Origin: Sphingobacterium gobiense
GTDB taxonomy: Bacteria > Bacteroidota > Bacteroidia > Sphingobacteriales > Sphingobacteriaceae
Direction: 5' to 3'
NCBI RefSeq assembly: GCF_002980575.1
Contig: NZ_PVBS01000001.1
Location: 1,116,001-1,180,000, forward strand
Length of the DNA stretch: 64,000 nucleotides
Of the stretch, positions 36,423 through 44,703 are shown piece after piece (within the stretch, counting starts at the first letter, position 1; each line of letters starts with the position of its first letter). A program made the translations under genes and the position numbers. Under the pieces are notes generated by a model that did no database searches, was not told the origin of the DNA, and saw nothing but the letters and a program-made list of their open reading frames with translations.

Positions 36423-36434
36423 GTTTACGTACAC
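36423..36434. promoter_or_regulatory. LacI-type operator, site E (susC 2 unit)
   Basis: GTTTACGTACAC, one mismatch from GTGTACGTACAC. Its centre is 44 bp from the centre of site D, about four helical turns, so two bound dimers would lie on nearly the same face. The rest of the 295-nt gap 36322-36616 holds only a weak 67-codon frame (36466-36669). Confidence 0.65.
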
Positions 36435-36616
36435 GTTATTTTACAATAATTTATTTCCGTTAGTCTTATAATCTATTGCTAATATAGTGACTTTTTGCTC
36501 CTTTCCAAACAGAATCCGGATAGATTTTGCGAAGAACCTCTATATCATCACTGGTTTTTGAGCCATTCCATTTTTCTTTCCGTTGTTCAGCAGTTTTCAC
36601 GGAATGCTTCCAAATC

Positions 36617-37840
36617 CTAGGGTAACATATCATACTCCGGCTTCCAATATTGCGTTTTTTCATTCTCAATGGCTTCTAAACCCATACAAATAGCGATTGC
36701 AGAATCTCGTCCTGTTTCTACATTGGATGCTGGTTTTTTACCATTAACTATACAATCTGCAAAATCATTAAGCGCATTTATAGTCGGTTCGACCATCTTC
36801 TCATCCGGACCTAGGTATTCAATTTCTGTTTTTTCACCTTGTGTTGCATTTAGAATTGTGGCTCCTGTTACCCCATCGACTGTACCTAAGGTCCGCTTTG
36901 TCGTTTCCGGGTATAGGTAAGCTTTATTACGTTCTATTTCAATCGTTGCTTTGTTACCTAAGATTCTAATCTGATATCCATTGAACGCGTTTGACAAAAC
37001 CGACGTATACGTTGCTTTTATACCATGCTCATATTCGTACACCGTCCGTACGTTATCATGGGTTTCTCTTCCATCTTTCCAGTAGTCTATTCCCCCCAAG
37101 CCCATTACCTTAATAGGATGACTACTGGTAATATAGTTTACCGCATCGATCTGGTGAGCGCATAATTCGGATAAAGGCCCGCCACAGAGGTCTTTATACA
37201 TCCTCCAATTGATAACTTTTTCTAATTTTGGGTCATTGACAGGATATCTCCAATCCGAGTTTCGATTATACTGGCATTCAAAACTATAGGTATCCCCTAT
37301 CCAGCCCTGATTGACAACTTCCTTAATTTTGTGATAGAGTTCAAAATTCCTGTACTGAAAACCTACTTGGAAAACTAACCTCGAATTTCTCACTCTTTTA
37401 ACCAGATCCAACGACTGTTCTATCGTAAAGGCCATCGATTTCTCGACATATACATGTTTATCCGTCGAAAGTGCTGCTACCGCCATCGGATAATGCAAAT
37501 ATAAGGGTGTCGCAATGATCACGGCATCTATATTTTTATCTGCTAGCAGCTGTTCATAGTCTGTATATGCTTTAGCCTTTGGATCGGCCTTTGCCATCGC
37601 CGATTGCAAATTTTCAGGAATAATGTCACAGCAAGCGACGACTTTCAAACCAGAGATTTTTTCTATTGTATTTATTAATCCTAGCCCACGTTTTCCAGTG
37701 CCTATAACCCCCACTTGTACAGCGCCTCCCGATGAAGCGGCTTTCCCGAACAGTGGCATATCTGCGGCTAATAAGCCTCCCAGTGTTAAAGCACTATTGG
37801 CAATAAATTGCCTTCTATTTATAAAATTATCTGACATCAT
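36617..37840 (-). CDS. Tat-exported Gfo/Idh/MocA-family oxidoreductase
   Basis: About 407 aa from the ATG cluster at 37840/37837 (the frame opens at 37885). The N-terminus NFINRRQFIANSAL is a twin-arginine signal, so the protein is exported folded with its nucleotide. Rossmann motif GVIGTGKRGLGL. The EKP motif of the family reads EKSMA. The C-terminal half has GGPLSELCAHQIDAVNYI with the conserved His. Likely oxidises or epimerises a hydroxyl of a glycoside or sugar in the periplasm. It is the last gene of the esterase-GH88-GH20 unit. Confidence 0.83.
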   Translation of the reverse strand: MMSDNFINRRQFIANSALTLGGLLAADMPLFGKAASSGGAVQVGVIGTGKRGLGLINTIEKISGLKVVACCDIIPENLQSAMAKADPKAKAYTDYEQLLADKNIDAVIIATPLYLHYPMAVAALSTDKHVYVEKSMAFTIEQSLDLVKRVRNSRLVFQVGFQYRNFELYHKIKEVVNQGWIGDTYSFECQYNRNSDWRYPVNDPKLEKVINWRMYKDLCGGPLSELCAHQIDAVNYITSSHPIKVMGLGGIDYWKDGRETHDNVRTVYEYEHGIKATYTSVLSNAFNGYQIRILGNKATIEIERNKAYLYPETTKRTLGTVDGVTGATILNATQGEKTEIEYLGPDEKMVEPTINALNDFADCIVNGKKPASNVETGRDSAIAICMGLEAIENEKTQYWKPEYDMLP

Positions 37841-37892
37841 TATTATATTGTTTTTGCGTTCTACTCTTCTTCTCCAAATATCCAACCCCGCC

Positions 37893-39473
37893 TCAGCGTA
37901 TTTTTCCCAATCTATTATATAGCGCTTGGACCTTCACTAGCCGCAAATCATTGTCAATGCTTAGTTCCGATACGTAAAAGGCTTTTTTATTTAGTTTCAA
38001 GTAATCGTTATTTAATTTTTTAATCTTCGAAATGATAACTTTTAACTCGCTTAATAATTCGGGAACTTGTGAGATTACAAAATCCTCCCTATTTGCTGTA
38101 TGCTCTATATATTGATACGAAACATAAAGCGACCTTGTTTTGGCCATAAGGCGATAATGTTCAAATTCATCCTTGTTTTTCAGCGGTCGTAACTCGTCGA
38201 ATACTTTTTCCACGTACGTAACACTATCCAGCAATTGTTTGATTGACATATCTTCCGTCCCCAGAACGCGACCTTGTCCAATTTGATAAGGAGTAGCAAA
38301 CAATGCCTTAAAGAATCGATCTGATTGTTGCTGATTAAATCCATATGCCCGATTTGTATAATCTCGTATAAAGCCTTGTATGTCGAGCGTCTGCATTTCG
38401 TTCATCGCTTTTAGGTACGCTTCCAATAAGAGATTAAAACCAGACAGTGGATAAACTCGACGCACGGCATGTAGATCAATTATATCTGCGCCACTTTCTT
38501 TTAGATAAGAATACACACCTGATGTTGACCAGGAAGTCATAATCATTCCTGTATAGCCGAGCGCTCTTGCCTGAGGGATAAAGTCCCGGATATTATTGAA
38601 ATGCTTCTCCCATGAAGTCAAGTTGTAATTATCGGGGTTGGATCTTAGAGAGGGAGCACCCCAAATCTCAAAATCACTTTTCGTAAGTTTTTGGTGATCG
38701 CCAAACCTATTGAGATCCCAACCATAATTCCAATCCACAAAAACAACTCCCCGAGGTAAAGACTTTAATGCTTCAGGATATTTTAACGCTATATCAGCCC
38801 ACAACACAGGTATTTTTCCCATCTCAATTACCAGGTCGCACATCAATTTGACATAATCGCCATACAACCTTCCAGTACCATATTTTTCGACTTTGGCTTT
38901 GCTACTGGGACTGTGTCCCAACAGTCTTGTTTCGTCACAACCTATATGAAAATATTTAGAAGGGTGTAGTTCAGCCATTTCCGCAAACAATTCCTTAAAC
39001 AATTTTATAGCCAGTTCCTCTTGCATTGGGTTAACTTGAGAATAGTCGGCATTAGATTCCCTAAGTTTAGCATAAGTAGGTAAACGTAAAATATATTCAA
39101 CGTGTCCAAAGCTTTGTTGCAAGGGAATCACATCTATCCCCAGGTCCGCGCAACATCTTACAAAATCTGCTATTTCTGCTTTCGTATAAGCATATCGGTT
39201 AGGAATAAGCGGATGCTTTTCGAATGGAAAAGTCGCTTCATATTCCATAATCAACGTATTAATTCCCGACTTACTTAGTTTCAATGCAAATGACTTTAAA
39301 GCCTCAGGCTTCATCACCTGTATCCTTAAATCCAAGTGAAATCCCCTAACTTTAAAGTCTCTTGAATCAGAGATCTTTTCGTTCTGTGCCACCACTATAT
39401 TTGTAAAAGTCAATAAGAAAGCTACAAATAAGGAACAGAACATCTTGAATCTAGTCGTTGCTTTTCTTTCCAT
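37893..39473 (-). CDS. secreted GH20-like beta-N-acetylhexosaminidase
   Basis: A 526-aa protein with a signal peptide (MFCSLFVAFLLTFTNIVVAQ ends near residue 30). The TIM barrel shows RGFHLDLR, GHVEYILRLP and the GH20/clan GH-K signature YFHIGCDET with Asp180-Glu181, the substrate-assisted catalytic pair. It would release terminal N-acetylhexosamine from oligosaccharides. The HIG(C/G)DE motif is good evidence, but overall similarity to classic GH20 proteins is modest and the usual N-terminal GH20b domain is absent. Linked with nagA and nagB in the same regulon. Confidence 0.72.
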   Translation of the reverse strand: MERKATTRFKMFCSLFVAFLLTFTNIVVAQNEKISDSRDFKVRGFHLDLRIQVMKPEALKSFALKLSKSGINTLIMEYEATFPFEKHPLIPNRYAYTKAEIADFVRCCADLGIDVIPLQQSFGHVEYILRLPTYAKLRESNADYSQVNPMQEELAIKLFKELFAEMAELHPSKYFHIGCDETRLLGHSPSSKAKVEKYGTGRLYGDYVKLMCDLVIEMGKIPVLWADIALKYPEALKSLPRGVVFVDWNYGWDLNRFGDHQKLTKSDFEIWGAPSLRSNPDNYNLTSWEKHFNNIRDFIPQARALGYTGMIMTSWSTSGVYSYLKESGADIIDLHAVRRVYPLSGFNLLLEAYLKAMNEMQTLDIQGFIRDYTNRAYGFNQQQSDRFFKALFATPYQIGQGRVLGTEDMSIKQLLDSVTYVEKVFDELRPLKNKDEFEHYRLMAKTRSLYVSYQYIEHTANREDFVISQVPELLSELKVIISKIKKLNNDYLKLNKKAFYVSELSIDNDLRLVKVQALYNRLGKIR

Positions 39474-39493
39474 AATTCATTTATTTAAAATAA

Positions 39494-40966
39494 TCAATTT
39501 AAATCCATGATTTCTGCTCCCAATGAATCTCCTTTGGGGCTATTTATTAACCTTCTGATTTTGATACGCCTAAAATAAGCTTTGTCATGATGATCTTGTA
39601 ACAGAATATAGCCGGCCGAAGCGTCTCCATAGTTTTCATATTCTTTAAACTTCGTTTGATCCACCAGTCTCCGGAACTCTTCGGATCCGCGTTCATATGC
39701 TAGTACCTTTTTCCCGTTAATCCAATGTTCGACATTTTTACCATTTGCTATTATTCTTGCCTCATTCCATTCGCCGGGTTTATTCAGTACCTTATTTTTT
39801 GGAGCATACAATAAGTACAAAGAGCCCGTGCTGGTTTCCGGACTTTTGCCATCCTTTACCGTTTCATGCTTAAAGTCATCTATTAATTGAAATTCAGGTC
39901 CAATCAATGTGGTTTTTCCTTTTACATTTTTCAATTCTGAAACAAAGTATTTTATTCCCGTATTCGCAGAATCCACCAATTTATAATCAAGCACCAGTTC
40001 GAAATTGGCAAACTGTTCACGGGTGACAATGTCTCCTCCTTTCCTCCCCGGCAAAAGAACAAGGGTATTATCTTTAACAGTCCATCCTTCTTTTGGGAAT
40101 TTATCACCGCTAATACTCCTCCATCGAATGTTCGGATCCTTGCCGTCAAACAACAGCTCCCAACCTTCCACTTTTTCCTTTTCAGTCAAATAATTATGTT
40201 GTAGGTGCAACATACCCTGAGCAAAACGCCGTCCCAGTTCAGATGCCGACGGGCTATCAAAATGTGTCTCGTCACCTTTATGCCAAAGCCCCTCAGAAGA
40301 AACAATTGCTGTGTTGGGCACCGTATCTTCAAGCTTATCTAACTCGCTATTGACCAGCTGATAATTATCCCGATACCTAGCTAGCTGCCCTACTACAAAG
40401 GGTAATTCCGGATCATCGACCAGCTGGCGTACCCTATAGATAAGTTCTTGAAGATTGTTCAAATATACCTTTGCCAATTCTTCATTACTATCTCCTTCTC
40501 CTTGATGCCAGATGATTCCCTTTACAATTCCCGTTTCCATAGCTTTTCTTATTCTCTGCTCCGCATCATCGTATGGATGCGTGTCCGTTGCTTTATCATA
40601 AGCCCCCGGTTTCCACTTTGCAATCTGTGTCCCCCCGACAGCACATGGTACTAGTCCGATAGTAACATAGGGGTAAGCTTCGGCCATAGCCATACCGAAG
40701 GCCAGTCCCGGCCCTACGCCCGCGACCTTAGGTTTGTCGAAATGCACAGGATGTCTAGCACCGATCCACTTGTCGAACTGATCAAGCATCATTACTTGGG
40801 AATGTTGCTGTTTTGCATACTGCCCAGTCACGTTCCCCCTCCCGGCCATGTTAGATTGGCCCATGAGAATATAAATATGTTTTTCCTTACCTTGCTGTGC
40901 AAACGCTTGGAAAAGTAGGCAGCCGAAGAATAACTGGAAGTAAAGTATAGTTACATTTTTTTTCAT
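39494..40966 (-). CDS. sialate-O-acetylesterase-type (SASA) esterase fused to DUF1080 (3-keto-glycoside hydrolase/lyase-type) domain
   Basis: About 490 aa from MKKNVTILYF at 40966 (frame opens at 40996); a signal peptide ends at AFAQ. Residues about 28-260 are an SGNH/SASA esterase: MGQSNMAGRG with Ser38, WHQGEGDS, and DETHFDSPSA with the catalytic Asp-x-x-His. Residues about 265-490 are a DUF1080 (LamG-like) domain starting WELLFDGKD, with GWTVKDNTLVL, EFQLIDD and GYILLQDH. DUF1080 proteins have been reported to cleave 3-keto-glycosides. The combination suggests sequential de-acylation and cleavage of an oxidised oligosaccharide next to several Gfo/Idh oxidoreductases. Confidence 0.83.
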   Translation of the reverse strand: MKKNVTILYFQLFFGCLLFQAFAQQGKEKHIYILMGQSNMAGRGNVTGQYAKQQHSQVMMLDQFDKWIGARHPVHFDKPKVAGVGPGLAFGMAMAEAYPYVTIGLVPCAVGGTQIAKWKPGAYDKATDTHPYDDAEQRIRKAMETGIVKGIIWHQGEGDSNEELAKVYLNNLQELIYRVRQLVDDPELPFVVGQLARYRDNYQLVNSELDKLEDTVPNTAIVSSEGLWHKGDETHFDSPSASELGRRFAQGMLHLQHNYLTEKEKVEGWELLFDGKDPNIRWRSISGDKFPKEGWTVKDNTLVLLPGRKGGDIVTREQFANFELVLDYKLVDSANTGIKYFVSELKNVKGKTTLIGPEFQLIDDFKHETVKDGKSPETSTGSLYLLYAPKNKVLNKPGEWNEARIIANGKNVEHWINGKKVLAYERGSEEFRRLVDQTKFKEYENYGDASAGYILLQDHHDKAYFRRIKIRRLINSPKGDSLGAEIMDLN

Positions 40967-41043
40967 CTGTACAATTAGTTTTCTAACCATGTTCACATTT
41001 TCTGTTTTCAGGTAATATATCCATCAACTATATTTTAAACCAG

Positions 41044-42282
41044 TTAATGCCCCATTCGAAGTCTCTTTCCAGCTAACAAACGTTTATACCGTATTAAAGC
41101 CTCCACATAATAATAATCCGCATAGGTCAACGGAACGTCAACTTCCGAATTTCCAGGAAAACTCCCTACGGAGTGCTGTAAAATAAATCCGCCTTTACCT
41201 CCTGTTTCCACCTTATAGGGCGATGCGGATAAACTCCTAATCATTGTTTCCGCAGCCTGTAAATAACGTTTGGATTTTCCATCATTTCCAAATGTACTCA
41301 ACTCCAGTAAAGCGGAAGCCGTAATCGCACCAGCCGAAGCATCCCTAAATGTATTGGGAATACCATCTGCATTAAAGTCCCAATATGGAATCAAGTCCTC
41401 CGGTAAGTTCGGATGGTTCAGTATAAAATCGGCAATATGCCTTGCTTGTTCGAGGTATTCTTTTTTCTCCGTATCACGGTACATCATGGTATAGCCATAC
41501 AAACCCCACGCTTGTCCTCTGGCCCAGGCCGACTCATTATCAAATCCTTGATGGGTATGCTTATGCAAAACCTCCCCTGTTTCGGGATGATAATCGATTA
41601 CATGGTACGAGCTATGATCTTCTCTAAAGTGATTTTTGAGTGTTGTATTGGCGTGTGTAATGGCGATCTCACCATACGTTGGATTTCCACTTTCCCCGCT
41701 AGCCCAGTTCAGATATTCCAAGTTCATCATATTGTCCACGATGACCGGAAACTTCCACTTACCGTGCGTTTGATCCCATGAACGAATACTTTTTACCGCC
41801 GGGTTGTATCGTTTAATCAATGATTCCGCTCCCGTAAGTAAAACGTCGTAATATTCATTGTTTCCCGTCAATCGCCATGCATTTCCATAACTACAATACA
41901 ATATGAAACCCAAATCGTGCGTACGAGTGCTAAATTTTTGTTTCTCTAGGATTGGTAACCGCCGCTCAGCTTCCCTCCGCAACGCTTCATCGCCAGAAAA
42001 TTCGTACAAGTACCAGAGCGTACCGATGTAAAACCCAGCTGTCCACAATCGGTTATGTCCATTGATCACTTTCTTAGTTTTTGGCGAAAAAGTTCTTGGT
42101 AGGACTCCTTCGTCAACATGCGATTGTAAAATCTTATATTGGTCGATGGCACCTAACAGCTGCCGATCAACAAAACTTGGAGATAATTTCAATGCGTTCT
42201 TATTGATGCCACACCCGGCCAACAGGAAGAAACCGGCCAACAAAAGACCATAATATCTGAAACATGTGATTTTTATATGCAT
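41044..42282 (-). CDS. GH88 unsaturated glucuronyl hydrolase
   Basis: A 412-aa lipoprotein (LLAGFFLLAGCGIN, lipobox near residue 24). The (alpha/alpha)6 barrel carries the two GH88 aspartates: Asp123 (TRTHDLGFILYCSYG) and Asp183 (FPVIVDNMMNLEYL). Further family blocks are DNESAWARGQAWGLYGY, DASAGAITASALLEL and DVPLTYADYYYVEAL. It hydrates the 4,5-unsaturated uronic acid left at the non-reducing end by polysaccharide lyases. It is therefore the strongest indication that the target glycan contains uronic acid and is cut by a lyase. Confidence 0.95.
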   Translation of the reverse strand: MHIKITCFRYYGLLLAGFFLLAGCGINKNALKLSPSFVDRQLLGAIDQYKILQSHVDEGVLPRTFSPKTKKVINGHNRLWTAGFYIGTLWYLYEFSGDEALRREAERRLPILEKQKFSTRTHDLGFILYCSYGNAWRLTGNNEYYDVLLTGAESLIKRYNPAVKSIRSWDQTHGKWKFPVIVDNMMNLEYLNWASGESGNPTYGEIAITHANTTLKNHFREDHSSYHVIDYHPETGEVLHKHTHQGFDNESAWARGQAWGLYGYTMMYRDTEKKEYLEQARHIADFILNHPNLPEDLIPYWDFNADGIPNTFRDASAGAITASALLELSTFGNDGKSKRYLQAAETMIRSLSASPYKVETGGKGGFILQHSVGSFPGNSEVDVPLTYADYYYVEALIRYKRLLAGKRLRMGH

Positions 42283-42297
42283 TTCATCTGTATATTT

Positions 42298-44679
42298 TTA
42301 ATTTCCAACCATCTTCACATTTTCTGCTTCTAATTCATGATGGCATTTCAGCATGGCAATAAATTCAGGGGCGATAACAATTCTTTCGTTTTTACAATAT
42401 TTTAATATATCGTTGCCGAGCCTTGTGTTCAGGTGATTATACTTTACTGTCTTGTTGAGTTGAATGATATCGATGAGGTGGAGAAGATCTGGACGGCTTT
42501 GTCCGTTGATGTCCGGAGCAAGTAACACACAATTTGTAAATGTTGTCCCAAGGACAGAGGCCACCGAGAATGGCTTATTTACTATAGAAGAAACAGGTTT
42601 AATTTTGCAGTTACTAAAACCGATACTCCCCTGTAGCGGCTCTGTATCAGACGCATGCACCTCATTTATGGTACAATCTTCAAATAAAATGCTGGCGACA
42701 TTTTCTCCAAAATCTCCCCTGAAGTGCCTGCAGTTTTTGAAAACAATATGCGGGAGCAACGTATGTGTACCGGCCTTTCCTACAGGCGATTTAAATGTAA
42801 AATGCATATCTTGCTTGTTGCCAGAGGAATTTATCACCTCAAGCTGTATATTTTCAAATGTTAAATCGGAATTTGAAATCAATTCGGTGGAGTCATAAAC
42901 TCCTTCATTTTTTAATTTAAATCCGTTTGCATTTGGGATAGTCATCAGCCGCACCCCACTCCCTCCGCCCTCCACGGTGATATTTTTAAATTCGGCAAAC
43001 GCAGGAAAAAACAAACCTTCACCATGACGTAAAGAAGAATGAGCAGCCGTCCGCATAACCCAGCAGGAAACTTCCTTCACAGGCAAAGCTGTATAATCCA
43101 CGACAAAGTCCTCAATCTTGATCTTATGTGCGTAGCCGATAGGATAACGATAATCAAAGTATGCAGACATAAATGACAATATGGTCAGATCCGTCGATTG
43201 GTCGGGTGCGAGCCTACAATTGCTAATATAGATATTACCGTCCCATTTCGCTCCGTAGTCGTAACGAAAATTAATGAACCTGCGATCTCGGCAAACGGTA
43301 TTAGTAACGATAAGCTCACCACCTCCAGTTATGGAAATTCCTTTGAATCCAATCTCAGAATCGCTAATTTGCAAATTCCAACAATGAAAATGTACATCTA
43401 CTCGATTCAATTTACACCGTTCGATTCTGAAATTCTTATTCATATTCGTACCGAACACTCCCCAATGAACCATACTGCCTTCGGCCGTTACATTGCGAAA
43501 AACCACATTAAACATCCGGTTCCCCCCTAATCCATACGTACCTTGAGATACACTGGTTTCTTTGCTCCCACGATCTTTCTCCCAGGGGATTAATCGTACA
43601 TTTTCTAACATACAGTCGTAGACATTTGTGAAAGAATAAAACCCACTTCTCGGCATCATAGAAACATCGCGTTTTCCCTTATCTAATCCTACCCATTGAT
43701 TGCGAATAATAGTTCGGCTCCGACTGATGCGAAAGCCATTCATTACATACCGCATTTTCTTAGCACCCGCATCATTACCCGACACATAAAACGTACCGCC
43801 TTCCACGGATAAATAGCTTTCGTCCGCTGGATAGGCGATAAACGAAGTGTAATTGCTAAATGCCCATGCGATATCGCCAATGATCCGCCCGTATTCTTCT
43901 ACGTAAAACAACTCCTCACGCATCCGGGACACCTTGCCCCCATACGAATTGCCAGCTCGATATCCAATACGATCTTTATTATCTGATACGACTACTAAAC
44001 AGTTTTTATATGTCGCCATCACGGGAATCACACCCACACCCGGTTTGAATTGTTCTAAAAACTCCTGTTTTTCTCCTTCCGTTAATTCAATAGAAATCGG
44101 AGCGTGCTTACTAGTGATGTGAAAACGGGGTGCGCTAGTATTATGTCGCTCGTTAATATGGAACTTGGTTTTCCCCCATGCCACGTCCGTCTGTATGATT
44201 ATACCGTTGGTTTTTTCGATCCAGAAATCCCCCTGAAGGTTTATTACCGGTATACCCATCTTGTTGGCATAGGTATGAGCAGCTTTGATTTGCTCGCCAT
44301 CGTCATTGTCTCCGTCTCCTTTGGCGCCAAACATTTTATAATTTACTGCTCCCACGTTTATTAAAACAGCCACCAAGCCGTTGTCTAATGAAATGAATTC
44401 CGGATCGGTGGGTTCTACTGTGCTTTGGGTCGAGATCAAATACTCGGCCGCGCCTCCATCTCCCATAGTATAATATCCTGCGGTGCGCACAATACAACCA
44501 CTCGTTATAGCACCGTCTTTTTTCATTGCTTCTATATTGGCACAAAGTTTTACACTTTTCTGGCCACTCTTCTGCACTCCTTTTTTTTCTCTTGCCATTA
44601 GCGGAGATATCACAGCTAAACTTGCTAAACTAAACGCTGTGAGCACCTTCCTTCTACTGAATAGTTCGTCCTTGGCCAT
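42298..44679 (-). CDS. Tat-exported right-handed beta-helix protein (pectate-lyase-fold), function unassigned
   Basis: A 793-aa protein. The N-terminus LFSRRKVLTAFSLA is a twin-arginine signal. The segment VNYKMFGAKGDGDNDDGEQIKAAHTYANK is the entry of a pectate-lyase-superfamily/GH28-like beta-helix. Many short rungs follow (FRNVTAEGS, FRIERCKLNRV, LQISDSEIGFKG, FKNITVEGGG, IVFKNCRH, ILFEDCTINE, IGFSNCKIK). Catalytic residues could not be identified. It sits between the tandem esterase and GH88, so a lyase or glycoside hydrolase on the same polymer is likely. Tat export of a beta-helix enzyme suggests folding with a cytoplasmic metal or cofactor. Confidence 0.72.
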   Translation of the reverse strand: MAKDELFSRRKVLTAFSLASLAVISPLMAREKKGVQKSGQKSVKLCANIEAMKKDGAITSGCIVRTAGYYTMGDGGAAEYLISTQSTVEPTDPEFISLDNGLVAVLINVGAVNYKMFGAKGDGDNDDGEQIKAAHTYANKMGIPVINLQGDFWIEKTNGIIIQTDVAWGKTKFHINERHNTSAPRFHITSKHAPISIELTEGEKQEFLEQFKPGVGVIPVMATYKNCLVVVSDNKDRIGYRAGNSYGGKVSRMREELFYVEEYGRIIGDIAWAFSNYTSFIAYPADESYLSVEGGTFYVSGNDAGAKKMRYVMNGFRISRSRTIIRNQWVGLDKGKRDVSMMPRSGFYSFTNVYDCMLENVRLIPWEKDRGSKETSVSQGTYGLGGNRMFNVVFRNVTAEGSMVHWGVFGTNMNKNFRIERCKLNRVDVHFHCWNLQISDSEIGFKGISITGGGELIVTNTVCRDRRFINFRYDYGAKWDGNIYISNCRLAPDQSTDLTILSFMSAYFDYRYPIGYAHKIKIEDFVVDYTALPVKEVSCWVMRTAAHSSLRHGEGLFFPAFAEFKNITVEGGGSGVRLMTIPNANGFKLKNEGVYDSTELISNSDLTFENIQLEVINSSGNKQDMHFTFKSPVGKAGTHTLLPHIVFKNCRHFRGDFGENVASILFEDCTINEVHASDTEPLQGSIGFSNCKIKPVSSIVNKPFSVASVLGTTFTNCVLLAPDINGQSRPDLLHLIDIIQLNKTVKYNHLNTRLGNDILKYCKNERIVIAPEFIAMLKCHHELEAENVKMVGN

Positions 44680-44703
44680 CTGTTCTTTATTGTTTTTCTT
44701 TAA

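Noticed and set aside
36466..36669. 67-codon minus-strand frame after the Gfo/Idh gene
   Set aside because: It overlaps the end of a Gfo/Idh gene that looks complete, has no recognisable domain, and lies in the regulatory gap near operators D and E; a remnant cannot be excluded but is not supported.
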